Positions 1 through 11,579 of a DNA stretch of 50,665 bases are shown one piece after another. Each line of letters begins with the position of its first letter. The first letter of the stretch is position 1. The stretch spans positions 7,950 through 58,614 of the forward strand of contig JADHZB010000968.1 of NCBI GenBank assembly GCA_015657535.1, written 5' to 3'. The stretch is from Nephromyces sp. MM_2019. Lineage: Eukaryota > Apicomplexa > Aconoidasida > Nephromycida. A model generated the notes under the pieces. That model was not told where the DNA came from. It ran no database searches and worked only from the letters and a program-made list of their open reading frames with translations. Both the position numbers and the translations under genes were made by a program.

Positions 1-91
<91 letters not shown>
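1..91. repeat. (GT)n dinucleotide microsatellite
   Basis: The window opens inside an uninterrupted GT run of about 45 units that continues past the left edge. It lies downstream (in the sense direction) of the minus-strand RBR ligase exons. Confidence 0.97.
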
Positions 92-92
<1 letters not shown>

Positions 93-763
93 AATTAGAC
101 TAGGTTGTTTCGATGCACCTTCTGGGCTTGCATGTGGCTTTCTGGGTATGTGTGCGTCCAACCTTCCTTACCATTAGGTGTGCACCTTTCTTACACACAA
201 TGCTCTATGCCGAAAGAAGAAAGGAAGATAAACACACACGTAGATCATAAATCAACACACATAGCATGGGGGTAGCATTTTAAAGAGGTAGAGCTTATCA
301 TATTAGTGCAAACCGTTAAATACGCTACTGCAAACTACGTACACAGGTACTGATAAAATCATAAACACACACACTTAGTACTGCTAAATATCTATATATG
401 GAAGTCACACACATACACACACTTGTGAATTGGCAAACGAAGCTCAAAAAACGGCAAATACATCCCATGGAATAGCTGCACACAGTAATCCTAAACATAA
501 AATGATACCCCCACATGCAATACCTGCATGCACAAAGTTCGCACACACACACACACACACAATAGTCCCACACACACACACAACAATTCCATACCCACCA
601 AAAATTTCATACACAGAATAATACCACACACACATACCAATCCCACACATACACATAATAATTCCATACAGGCATACAATAATCCTACACATATACACGA
701 AAAGCTCGCACACACAATAATCCCACACTCTCTGATAGCTGCTGGCCATTCTAAAGTCTTTAC
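92..763. other. CA-rich stretch left of the RBR ligase, with one weak exon candidate
   Basis: Interrupted CA repeats dominate 360-720, so the minus strand is TG-rich like the introns of the adjacent RBR gene. The rest of RING2 and the Ariadne C-terminal domain should lie here or beyond the left edge. One weak minus-strand candidate is 172-204: a pyrimidine-rich acceptor, a phase-0 open frame of 11 codons reading SIVCKKGAHLM, and a GTAAGG donor. It lacks the expected Phe-Cys-Trp-x-x-Cys motif, so it is not accepted as RING2. All longer open frames here are Cys/Val/Leu-rich translations of the microsatellite. Confidence 0.5.
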
Positions 764-3700
764 CATTCTCATACAGCCTTGATGCTTCTCTATAGCGCGT
801 GTGCAAGAAGGGCATAACTTAGTGTTTTTGAAGATGTAGCGTACGCTCTCGCCTTCTGTATCTGAGCTGCAAACAAATTCATAACAACACACACGCATAT
901 TTTAAAAGCAACCTAAAAACTTCATATATCTTGACTACAGAGGGGCAACAAACCAGAACACACTCACAGAGAAGCAAGCATAAAGCTGAGCACACAAAGA
1001 TTATAAGAAGCAACAATAATAAGCAGGCAGGAAAATAGAAAGAACTATAACTTTGCAAAAGGAAAATATACAAAGATGGTGAATTCACACACACAAAGCA
1101 AAAAACAAAACAGACACATCAAGCAACCAAAACATATGCACACACAAAAACACTCAAACGCAAAGACACACGCAAATACACATATTCAAGTAAAAAACAA
1201 AATACACACAAACAAGCAAATAAAAACACACACAAAAACAAACCAAGACACACACCCTCCAACACACACACACGCACACATTTTACTAAGGTGTTAATGC
1301 AAAAACTTTAAAAGGAGCACATAGCTCAACTTAATTCAATGCTGTAAGAAGCTTTGAGCGTACGTACAGCAGCTTCCACTTCAGAACGGCATCACATCCC
1401 AGTTTATGATGTGGCTCCTCTCCGCATGAGAAACAAAATCTGAAACGACGAAAAAGAAAGCTTAAACTCAAAGATTACAAATTCTTTTATTCAGCTGCAC
1501 ACATAAGTATATAGACGAACGAAACACACACACTCAGACATGTTCAGACGCATACTCAGAAGCACACTCGGATTCACACTGAGATACAAATTTAGACACA
1601 CCAGCACACATGCACACACACTAATATGTACTCATAGATTAACATACACATACGCCCACACACACACATATAGGCACTAGGCAAACACCCGGAAATCACG
1701 TAAAAGTTCAACTTAAAAAGGCAGATAAAGTAGCAGCACACACATTCAAAACTAGCACAAACAAGAAGAAAGAGCAGTGAACCCTCAGCATAACACACAA
1801 TACTTTACAAGATGAAGATTCTAGTATCTCCTGCAGATATTTCTAGGTATAAACACGCTTGAAGACACTGAATTTCTTCACTAAAGTGTCTATTTCTTCA
1901 CCTCCTTCCGCATACACACACTCCATCAGAGAATTGGGGACCTACTCGCTCCACCACTTTCTCACATGTTGCTGAAGGGCACCATCTGAAGTTTGGGTGT
2001 CTCTCGACGAAGAGATCCACCAAAAACTCCTTGAAAGTCTTCACTTCGTTATCAGTAGCAAACTGAAGCCATAGATCTTCAGGAAGTAGTTCATTACAGT
2101 CAATAGCAGGGCATCTGCTAGCAAAAAGCACACACACAGAATGGTAGACACAAACAGAAGTGTGCACACACCTAGACAGGTACACACAAACAGAGAGGTA
2201 GGCACACACACAAGGGTAGATATAAGGAGGGACATACATAGATGCAGATATACTCGGAAATGTGCACACACACAGCGACGTACACACAAAAAATGTACAT
2301 ACGCAAAGATGCATACTTACACAAACATGCACAGAAACACCGACATACATGCACAAGCTGACTTGCAGGCACACAGACGTGCACGCACACACAAACAGAA
2401 GCTTCGAAAACCACACGGAAATCGTGCAAGAGTTCCAGTACTGTATAAAAGATCATTATAAACACATGCATGTATCTGCGCACACACTTGCATATTTTTA
2501 CATACACAGGTGTATCTACACACAAATCCGCATTTATACCCACACACAGTGCACACACACACACAAACGCACAAACGCACACGCACAAACGCACATACAC
2601 TCATGAAAACCCATACATGCCAGCGTTAACAGCAGCATACCCGCGCATTCGCACAAACCCACATCCGCACACATACCAACATCCACACACACATGCAAAT
2701 ATAAAAAGAACCCCTAGCAACAAACATACTGTATTCGCAACGCAGCGGGCGTACAAAACACAAACAAAAATTTCGCACACATAAATGAAGGAAAAAGATT
2801 ACAATCTATTATAAAAACCATGCTTATAGACACACATTGCAAGCTTAGCGTATATACACTCCAAAAAACTGCTTAACGAAGATAATACCTTAGAGTAACT
2901 GCAAAGTAAGCCCCAGAAGATAAAGAAGAAGAGAGATATCCTCTCCAGAAGCTGACGAAAAGACCGAAAAAGGTGTTTTCTAAAGCATTCAATTTACTGT
3001 ATTAAGAAGGCTAAAATAAACGCTGATCTGCATGCAAAGGAAGTGCTGCACAGCTGCTTTCATAGGCTTAAGCAGGAAAAAAATTAGAAAAGCGTAAACT
3101 CAGCCATAAGCACACACAAACATGTATATAAGCAGACACATAAGCATAATCTTACGCCAGAGATTGCACGAAACTAAAACAAACTAAAACCGCACACACA
3201 TGTCTAAACACAAAAGAAAATAGCTACATTCGCATGCACCTAATTCCCTATCAACCCCCCATCAACCCAGCTCTACTGATAACACTGGCTCTAAGCATAG
3301 CACACACAAGCCCAGATTCCAAGCACTCTATCACCTGTTAGAGTATCGATGCCCACAAGCTAGAGCAGTAGTATCCTCTGCATCACACTCAATACAGAGT
3401 ATAGGGCAGAAAAACAAGCATGTGCGTGTAGGTGATTTTTTCTGATACTTTCTCTCTCGCTCTATTGAAGTCTCTAGAAACACACGCTCTGTTGAAGATG
3501 ATGATTGGGTTTTTGATGGAGAGCCTTGAAGAGAAGAAGTTGCAGAAAGAGGAAGCTCACACACATCTGAAATTTCTTCATTGAGAAACACACTGGCAGA
3601 GCTTGACTTGGTAGAAACGAGAGAAGACGTAGGAGAACAGTTTTCTTCATTAGCAGCTTCACAGTAAGCCTGGAAACTTCTCTTGAAACCGCTAACACAC

Positions 3701-5409
3701 AAGGAAGCTTCACTAATCTCCTTGCTCCTGCGTGGCTTAAGCTTCGCCTAAAGAAAATTAGTGGCAAATTTTAATGTTCTAGTGAGAGCGAGAGAATTTT
3801 TTCTAGCTTGAAGATCTGTACACAAAGCGCAGAATTCAGAGGCAAAAATAAGAACTCATCAAAAAGAGAGGAGGCTTCCTTATAATGAAGAATTTAGAAG
3901 CGAAATCCTCAAACAAATCAGTTTCTTCATCTCAAAGTTGCAGGAAAAGAGCCTCCATTTCACGTGAGTTCTTCTCAGATTGTCAAAGGTGTGTGCATTT
4001 GTGTGTTCATGAGTTTTTTCGGGATTTTCAATGGTGGCTGTGTGTGTCAGTTTATGAGCTCTTTAATTTCTCTAGCGTGTGTACTTTTGTCGCATACGCA
4101 CGCACGCTTGAGAGGCACGAATGAAGATGGTAGCAAATTTTTTTGTACCGCTACTTCTCTTCTTGTAAGGAGTATGCATATGGAAAAAGAGAAATCATCA
4201 CTTTTAAGCAGAAATAATCACATTCGCATATCTTCACACACAATCTACGATAAGAGCGATGATACTACTCATTTAGCCACATATTAGAGGTAGAGGCAGT
4301 ATTACGACGAGCGAACACACATCACAAAAAGAAACCTCACACATACACCAGTGAGATTTCTTACAGCAGAGATATAGATGAAGAAACTTCATACACGCAT
4401 ATTGATACACTCTAGATAGCTGAGATATTGAGGGAGAGACTTCACTCGCAGATAAACTCTAAAAAACCTAGATATAGAAGCATAACCTTCATGGATACAC
4501 ACACACAAGCTCTGTGTGAAGATGCAAACACAAGAATTGAACTCGTAGCTCCAACCTTTTGAAGAACAGCTGCACTATCAGAAAACCAAACATCTGCTAG
4601 CTCTGAAGCATTCCAAGAGTATTCATACAGAAGGCATCTAAAGGGAAATACAAGGACTCAACAGGATTGAGCTAGCGTATTGTTGATATTAGGAGTAGCA
4701 AGACGGTATACTTAACATCCTTCACAACCTATCTCTTAAACGCCAGCGAACACACACACACAGAAGGCACACAAAAAATCACCAAAAAGAAGAAATCGCA
4801 CGCGAAACACAGCCAAACAGAAGAAATCGCGCGCACAAACCAAAGAGAAGAAAACGCACACACCAAGCTACCAAATATATAGGATTCTCTCCAGATACCA
4901 AACAACATTCGAAATTTCGTCTCTTCCGCCAACCTAAGCTATCCAATAACAAGCAACAAACACACAAATACTAAACTAAACACGAGCAAGTTAACCAAGC
5001 AAGATATAGCGATATAATTACTCCTTGTATGGGTTATTTTTGTGTGCGAAAAATAGCATTTTTTAACCTATATTTGCCCATATAAGCTTTTATATCACGC
5101 AGCATCTTGATTATATACATATTTCATTAGTAAAGGATTCTCAGCAACTTTCTCGAAGCTCAAGCTGAAAATTACTTTTATACCTGGCAACCTCCTTCTG
5201 AGTTCCTAGAATCTGAGCTACCTCAAAGCACATAATCGCGATTTGCTCATACACCTGCAAAGGGTCGCGACTTATGCAGCCAACCTTCAGTACTGAAACA
5301 TCAGGCTGGACACACATAGAGAGAAAAAACCCCAAATCTTCCACACAAACCAGCAAAAAGGAACTTCAAAGGGGAGTTACCGGCACCACACATCTTCACA
5401 TCGGGAGAA
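764..5409 (-). CDS. Ariadne-type RBR E3 ubiquitin ligase (partial, spliced)
   Basis: Ring-between-ring ligases take ubiquitin from an E2 onto a RING2 cysteine and pass it to substrates. Exons, 5' to 3': 5381-5409 and 5184-5292 (UBA-like domain, with LQVYEQIAIMCFEVAQILG), 4556-4637 (end of UBA-like, CLLYEYSWNASELADVW), 3335-3747 (Ser-rich linker, then RING1 with CIEC and ACGHRYS), 1902-2114 (IBR first half, RWCPSATCEKVVERV), 1368-1439 (IBR second half, RFCFSCGEEPHHKLGC), 764-866 (RING2, NTKLCPSCTRAIEKHQGCM). Junction phases match except RING1 to IBR. A possible linking micro-exon is 2836-2868, which fits phase 2/2 but carries only one of the expected cysteines. The donor after 4556 is ambiguous. 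Two oddities: RING1 has Ser where the Cys after CGHxF/Y is expected, and RING2 has GCMRM where the family has GCxHM. The true start and the C-terminal Ariadne domain are not located. The family call is firm; the exact exon set is not. Confidence 0.9.
4782..4864. repeat. Three imperfect tandem copies of a ~27-bp unit
   Basis: A unit built around AGAAGAAATCGC followed by CGCG and CAAACC occurs three times in a row with decreasing identity. It lies between the UBA-like exons and RING1 exon territory of the RBR gene, so it is probably intronic. Open frames across it on the minus strand (repeated SLVCAFSSLWF-type peptides) are most simply explained by the repeat. Confidence 0.7.
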
Positions 5410-6739
5410 CTATTGAAAAAAAGATAAAATTCTCAAAAAAACAGCCAAATTTCATCCAAAAAAGCTACACAATACTAGATATCTTCGAAGAACAGAGATA
5501 TTTAACCAATCGTAACATTAAATATCTTTAATTAGCAAAAACTAGCAACTTCTACAGATTAAATCATGTTATATGATCATATTTCAAACTCCTTCCAACA
5601 ATCCAGCAGGTGAAGCAATTAAGACATAAAAGCGATTGTATTATTCTGCAGAGCAATATATTTTTAAGCAGGGATATCGCTGAATACACATATACAACTC
5701 TGGAGAGCTGAGAATCCACACATAGACATCTCAATTATTCACGAAAACACACATCTCACGTATTTATATAAATACACATATCTCAGAAATTCAAACATGC
5801 TTTTTTTAAGCACACACATATCCACACACAGTATCTCTAGTCGATCTTCTCTGTATATCAGCTTCTTTCACAAAGTACATATACAGCCATCCCTACATCT
5901 CTGATTCCTCAACTACTTTGGAGGCTGAGCTTCCATGCATTACAAAAACCCCCCCTTTTCATCTCATCGCGGTTATGGAAATGAAAGATGAAGGAGTGAA
6001 GAATATTCTCCTTCGCTGCTGCTTGTGCTGATTTTCTCACTTTATCGCTTTATTTTCAGCAGCTTCTGTGTTTTGCTAAGTTCATCTAATTTTCGCTGCA
6101 GGTTTCCTATTTTTTGAAGACTTCATCGATTATTCGATTCTTATAAAGGATATACACCTTTTTTCAGGTTCACCTTCTTCAGCGTATAGGAAGATTCAGT
6201 CTTTTTGGGTGAATACTGGAATGATAACACCCCTTACTTTCAAAGGGGTGCTGTCACTATATACACACACATAATTTCATGTGTGCCACTTAAAAAATGT
6301 GATTCATCATTAATAAGTAAATAGAGAGCATAAGTAAAAACCTCTTTATCTCAGTTTTTAAGGAGAATCAACCCACCATGTATATATTTTTCACTTCCTT
6401 TTCTAGAGCAGCTATAAGTTAAAGTCTACTTCATGATGAAGCAGAGAATTTCTCTGAAAGGAAGGGCACCTCAAACTTCACTTTTAAACTGTAAACTCCC
6501 TCTTAATGAAAAAAGCTTATTTTGAAAACCCCATTACTAGCAACCCACACTTAGTAAAAAAAAACTACGCCTCAAAAACTGTTGAGCAGAAAAATAGCTT
6601 AAAAGGCATTCTCTATGCAAATATACAATGAAACACACCAAGCTCCATCAAGAAGAATCGGCAAAAAAAAAGTTTCTCGAAAAACTGAGTATAGACCTAA
6701 CCTCAAATATCTTCGTTTCATCATCATCATCAGCTTTCA
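5410..6739. other. No gene assigned
   Basis: No recognisable coding exon. It holds CA-rich patches (5750-5830) and T-rich tracts. A minus-strand open frame at about 6702-6790 (MARAAVESFDKLKADDDDET, followed by a GTTAGG donor) overlaps the last accepted exon of the next gene in another frame. It could be the true continuation of that gene if a different acceptor is used. The upstream end of the RBR gene also lies here and was not found. Confidence 0.4.
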
Positions 6740-7825
6740 GCTTATCAAACGACTCAACTGCGGCGCGCGCCATCTTGAGACATGAAGCAACGGCAGGCTG
6801 ATGTTATCTTGCAAGCAGGCCTCGCATCTGGAACGACAAAAAACTTCACTCTATGCATATAACCTGAAGAGGAGAGGAAAGTCGCTGGATGTATTCATCT
6901 TCATACAATACACAATAAGCTACAGAAACTAGTTTTTTCAAAGTGAAGAAAAACACCTCAATACCGAGAGGATTTAGCAAAACAAAACTACGAAAAAAAA
7001 ATTATTACATTGCAAGAATATCACAAACGTGAACAAAAACCAGTGCGTCTTCATCAAAATCCATTAAGCGAATAATGGCAGTCAAATAGAGTCCTTACAG
7101 CTAAACAGAAGAAATAAAATCAATAATGATACTAGTGAAGTATTACCTAAAATAGGTACTCAAATCGACAAAAAAAATTTGAATTGATTATTGCTAGACG
7201 CTCAAATGAGGTAAACTAATTGATTGCATCATATTTTACCGAAGGAAAGTCGGTAATTTAATTTCATAAGCTTCATTCAACAAGTGCAGCAAAAATCAGC
7301 AAAAATACGTAACGGAAGTTTGGTTGCATCTGCTTCTTTATCAATCACTTCTGAATCAGAAAATACGAAAAGCATCTCCTCTTATTCGTTGCAAGCTTCG
7401 TCTCATGAAACACTAAATGGCAGAAAAGAAATTGCTTTTTTTTTGATTTAGCTAATATAACTTAAGGCTCAAAATGCATTGGATCATGTGCTGCAATCCT
7501 TTCCTTCTCCATAAAACTTATGGAACATTCGCCGCAACGAACATTCTTAATCTATTTTTCCCCCTTCTCATTGCATCGTTTGAGGTACCATATTGAGCGT
7601 TCTGCGGGACTCTCAATATGTCCGGGAAACACGTTTCGTTCAGTAGCTCTATAGAGATTACAGCAAAAAGCGGTACCGGGGAAGGAATTTGAAGAGGAAA
7701 AACATGAAATAGTGGGACCAATGGTGTATTTTGAAGAGAAAAAGCATCGAAAAGTGGTATTAACGATAGAATCTCAAATAGTCCCACATAATCAATAGCA
7801 AATTCATCTACTTGAAAGTGTTTGA
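6740..7825 (-). CDS. Unrecognised helical protein, partial spliced gene
   Basis: Four consecutive minus-strand exons join with matching phases: 7589-7825, 7309-7350, 7009-7093, and one starting at 6827 that stays open to a stop at 6737-6739. The product reads through ILRVPQNAQY, EVIDKEADATKLPLRLY, TAIIRLMDFDEDALVFVHV, CDILAICEACLQDNIS. The pattern suggests amphipathic helices, perhaps of HEAT or other helical-repeat type; I do not recognise a family. The first exon contains a 42-nt internal repeat giving PLF..F.LQ periods. Acceptors at 7350 and 6827 have good polypyrimidine tracts. Start, stop and remaining exons are unknown, and the last exon has a competing frame. The phase chain is what supports this model; a homology search is needed for any function. 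Confidence 0.55.
7674..7757 (-). repeat. 42-bp tandem repeat inside a predicted exon
   Basis: On the minus strand two 42-nt units run 7757-7716 and 7715-7674, with a partial third unit from 7673. The unit is a multiple of three, so the encoded peptide repeats as PLF-x2-F-x-LQ-x2-P-x-VPLF. This is what a coding-sequence duplication would look like. Confidence 0.7.
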
Positions 7826-8407
7826 CTAACTATCGAAAACGATGCTATCAAGCTTTTCAAGGGAATATCCCGTTTACTTACGAAAGTAAGTACAATCGCG
7901 TTAATAGCCCGGTAGTAATCCACTCGTACTATTTCACTTGAGTTTGCTAGTTTCGACCTTTGCCATGTCGATTACTTCCTTATCCCTTTTAGCGTATAAG
8001 TGATACATTTAAAAATGGCATGGAACACAAAATCTTTTTTCAAAGAGCTTATGATTTTTTTGGGAATTAGAAATTCAGAGAAAGTACCAATGAAATACCT
8101 AGGTGATGAAGATGCAGAACCACCAAATTGATACAAGGAATGACAGGGTTTGATGTCGCATGTTGATTGGGCTAGGCCAAAAAAAAGAGGAAATGGCCTC
8201 CACAAGGTATAGAGATTCGAGCAATTTTAAAGTATCAAAAATATAACAATATCGCAGCAAAAATTTTAAGACGTAGTATGGTACTAGCCATTTTCTTCTT
8301 GTTGCTAGAGGATAAAGGTGGTTTCGATGCGAAGTCACCATTTTCCGAACAAAGAGTGAGTGCTCAGGGTGCTTTAAGAATAAACAGTATCGCAAAAATT
8401 GACTAAA

Positions 8408-8508
8408 AAGCATCAAATCACCAAAATTGATTAATGTTTTGTGAAAAAAAGAGAATAATAACGGCAAAGCATCAAATCACCAAAACTGAATGTTTTGTTA
8501 AAAAAAAT
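8408..8508. repeat. Direct repeat, two ~42-bp copies 16 bp apart
   Basis: The sequence AAGCATCAAATCACCAAAA followed by an A/T-rich tail ending GTTTTGTGAAAAAAA or GTTTTGTTAAAAAAAA occurs at 8408-8450 and again at 8467-8508. The second copy differs by a short deletion and a few substitutions. Confidence 0.85.
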
Positions 8509-9147
8509 ATTCAGCAATACTGACTAAAATCGCTTAAAAATGACAGAAAAATAGAAACATGATAAACTAACAGCGAGTGATAACAGCGCAACCCTAAGAC
8601 TGCCAAAAATGTTGAATCTGCTATGTATGTCTGCCGAGGAGATGCTGGAGCTAGATATTTACCTTCTTTCCACCAGAGTAACTTGGGCATGAAGTACATC
8701 GCCATGCTTATAATATGCATTTGTAAGCTCCATCTACTAACGCTCTTTTTTCTTTTCAGTGTATATTTTCTTTCTCGAGGTTTTATTCATCAAACCTCGG
8801 CGATGGATTTTATCCTCAATCAAATAAATCTCTTTCAGACCGATTTATATCAAACGCCAATTAGCAATATAGCGAAAATTTTGTGTTTACTTCTCGCGCA
8901 CCTAATTGATCTACACCACTGAGCTGAAAAACCAGTCCTATAAAAGCAAAGAAAATACTGAAACAATATATAATACAATTATTTTTTTTTTTAGTATCTC
9001 TATCTTTCGCTGTGAAATCATGAAATTTCAAGATGAACTATTTTAGCGCATGCCTCATATATACTTTACATCACAAAAAACTGAAGAATTTGTAGGAATG
9101 TGATACCACGATACATTCGGCAGCTACGATTTTCCCCATTTATGGTC

Positions 9148-9315
9148 GTGTGAATGGTGTTAGATAGTTGAGGGTAACTAATGCCCAGAAAGAGGTAGGT
9201 AGGTAGGTAGGGTAGAAATTGTAATACTCATCGGCCAGAGGTGAGATCAGTGTGAATGGTTTTGGTTAATTGAGGCTAACGACTCTATGAAAAGAGGTAG
9301 AAATTGTGATACTCT
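9148..9315. repeat. Diverged tandem duplication with an embedded (GTAG)n tract
   Basis: Two copies start with GTGTGAATGGT at 9148 and 9250 and end with GGTAGAAATTGTRATACTC. The first copy carries an extra tetranucleotide run, about five GTAG/AGGT units at 9194-9214, that is reduced to one unit in the second copy. Confidence 0.85.
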
Positions 9316-10074
9316 TATGTATAAGCGCCCTTAATTGCCTTCGTGACTAAATGGTAGTAGTTTTAGATTGCCAGGAATACGATCTGAAACGTACTGAAAC
9401 CTGGGACGCAGCAATGCAGAAACATTTTTAAGAAAAGCAGCATTTCACTTTCTTCCTGTGTGTGCCACATATTCTCTGTTGCTGCAAAGGCTACGAATCT
9501 GGGCTGTGGGCCGTGTGGAGGTCTATGCTCGCACCGGCCTCGGTATATTTCCACACCATACATGTTTTGCATTAATGCTACTAGTTTGTTGTGCCATTGA
9601 AATGGCTTCTAGTGTTATCGTTCATTGGAGTTTGTGTTACTGGCAAACACCAATTTTAGACATGCTAGTACCTTTTACGCGACCTAAGAGAAGCTATCAA
9701 TCCGCGAAAATCTACGATAAACAAGTAAAATCTTGTATGGATGGAAAAATCGGAATTGAATTCTTAATCATCCAAAGCACGAAAATTTCGTTGAATTATC
9801 AAAGTGACCACCGCCCTTCATTTTTTGAGACCTGTAGCCATGAGTCTACCACATTCAGAGATAAAACTCGGTAGCAGAACCGAGTAAAACGCTGAGCGGC
9901 TACTTTGTAGTGGTTTCTCATGGTATTTTTGAAACTTGCGTCAATCATTTCATCTTGACTTTACTGCTAAACTTATAGACTGCCTTCTTTATTGGAGGGC
10001 GTAGACATCCTCTAGAGAATATACTGCCTAACCACAGAATATGCGCTTTGACGGAACTCCTTCGCAACCTGTGA

Positions 10075-10707
10075 AAAGTATTCAGAAGCTTCTTTTCAAT
10101 TGGTGAAAGCAGCTATATTAAAGGAATTATATGTTGCGATGAACACACCCGGTCGAAATCTCTGCTTCATCTTAGCTCGCCGCCTGAGGCTGCTGCCAGA
10201 AAAGACCTACACGAATCGGCTCGTACCGAACTTTTACATTTTAGCACATTGGAAACATGTCTACCAGCTAACCAACAATTGCACCAACGGAGCATACGCA
10301 ACTTCGGGCTAGATGAAACTGCAGACGTATCCAGCTGCAAGATTCGCAAACTGAATACTTTTACGGCTTCCATAGCAGTAAAAGCCGGCATCCTTCGGTG
10401 GTGCAGCTCGCTTCCGAGTACACGGCATGATTATCGCGGTTTTTTCGCGAAATTCAGGCGCAAGCCAGGACACACGGAAAGTGTCGACGTATGTCGCACG
10501 GACTCAAATGCGGTGCCAGACAGCTCCTATGCCCCGACAATAGAACATATGCATCATCACAAAATTCTAGTAAAAAGACTGCTTAAAGCGCAGGCCACTA
10601 GCGATATGCCGTTGCTCTTATACCGAGCTGCTTTCGTCATCGGCATGCTTCCGGAATTACTAGAGGCAATGCTTCCAATGCCTGAGAAGCTCACAAGCGC
10701 CACCTGA
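10075..10707 (+). CDS. Hypothetical protein, single long open exon
   Basis: This frame stays open for 210 codons in sequence where chance frames usually close within about 20, and its base composition is visibly more GC-rich than the flanks, so it is very probably coding. There is no in-frame ATG early on; the natural reading is a 3'-terminal exon entered by splicing (acceptor candidate TATTCAG at about 10079-10085) and ending at the TGA at 10705-10707. The first half is Ser/Ala/Leu-rich (LHLSSPPEAAARKDLHESA). The C-terminal part looks helical (ILVKRLLKAQA, LLLYRAAFVIGMLPELLEA). No motif was recognised. It is convergent with the membrane-protein gene at 11580-12422. Confidence 0.55.
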   Translation, partial: KVFRSFFSIGESSYIKGIICCDEHTRSKSLLHLSSPPEAAARKDLHESARTELLHFSTLETCLPANQQLHQRSIRNFGLDETADVSSCKIRKLNTFTASIAVKAGILRWCSSLPSTRHDYRGFFAKFRRKPGHTESVDVCRTDSNAVPDSSYAPTIEHMHHHKILVKRLLKAQATSDMPLLLYRAAFVIGMLPELLEAMLPMPEKLTSAT

Positions 10708-11579
10708 CGACCAGCTAACTTGTGTTCCTCAAAGAGCTTCGAGACTATCCGTAAATGTATCTTCTGAAACGCTTCACCACGCGGTGAATTTTTTGAAATC
10801 TAGAGCCCTACAAGAGTATCAAAGTGCGCCTACCTTGTCTCCTCTGGGGAGCACACCAAGCAGCTAAGCTTGTCAAATACTCCAATAAATTCCTCATGGT
10901 ACCACGAATGACCCAGCTACATCAAGCGGTTAAATCAAAGTGAACCCTTCAGCAAAGCGAAGTAATTATGCTATCCAGATAAAAGTGGCTAAAGCAGCCA
11001 GCTGCATCTCATACAATAACCTACAACTGAAGCGCAAACTAATTGGCTTCCGCAAAGTAACTGGAAAGGCAAAAATATACGCGGGATTTATGTGAAGTCG
11101 TGCTCTAATCATCTTGGAAAGAATTGAAGCGTTGGTACGACTCACCACTCACCTAATAGCTCCACTCCTTTAAGGCAAGCGTGACATCACCGAAAATCTT
11201 AGTTACTCGTCAATGAAAAGATGCACCTCTAAAAAATTTATAAAAGAAGCTTAAAGTCATGAGCAGCAGTACTACACGCGACGGTCATTACCGACAAAAA
11301 CTTCCCGAAGCAGGTTCTTAGCTAAATAAGCAAGGCTTAAATCAGCTAAACAGTGGCTTACCGCCAAATTAAGAAAGGCCTCAAAAATAGCGAGGCAACT
11401 TGCGCATATGCAGGAGGTACCATCATATATTATCAATCCCAGAGATTAAGGAGTGCGGCAATATTTTCCCTCCAAATGCACCACGAAAACCAAATGAGAT
11501 GCAAACACAGCGGACGCCTCTTTCAACAGAAAGTATATAACACAAAACGTGGACAGCACCCAGAAGAAACAAACAAGTT
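10708..11579. other. Convergent intergenic region, no gene seen
   Basis: The region lies between the end of the plus-strand frame at 10707 and the end of the minus-strand membrane-protein gene at 11580. Open frames of up to 96 codons exist on the minus strand (11423-11713) but overlap the accepted terminal exon in another frame. Unfound 3' exons of either neighbour could be here. Confidence 0.35.

Larger units (their letters stand above)
7826..10074. other. Unassigned, with two diverged direct repeats
   Basis: Apart from the repeats listed separately (8408-8508, 9148-9315), the strand shows several open frames of 70-140 codons on both strands around 8100-8720 and 9360-9870. None has a recognisable motif or a convincing pair of splice sites. 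The plus-strand frame ending at 9874 and the minus-strand frame starting at 9572 overlap, so at most one is real. Confidence 0.4.

Noticed and set aside
325..898. Overlapping Cys/Val/Tyr-rich open frames on the minus strand and Thr/His-rich frames on the plus strand
   Set aside because: They are translations of interrupted CA/TG repeats. Only the 764-866 part contains real protein motifs (RING2).
2141..2784. Several 80-170-codon frames on both strands across 2.1-2.8 kb
   Set aside because: Microsatellite-derived peptides within an RBR intron. The exception is the C-terminal part of the 1898-2416 frame, which is the IBR exon 1902-2114.
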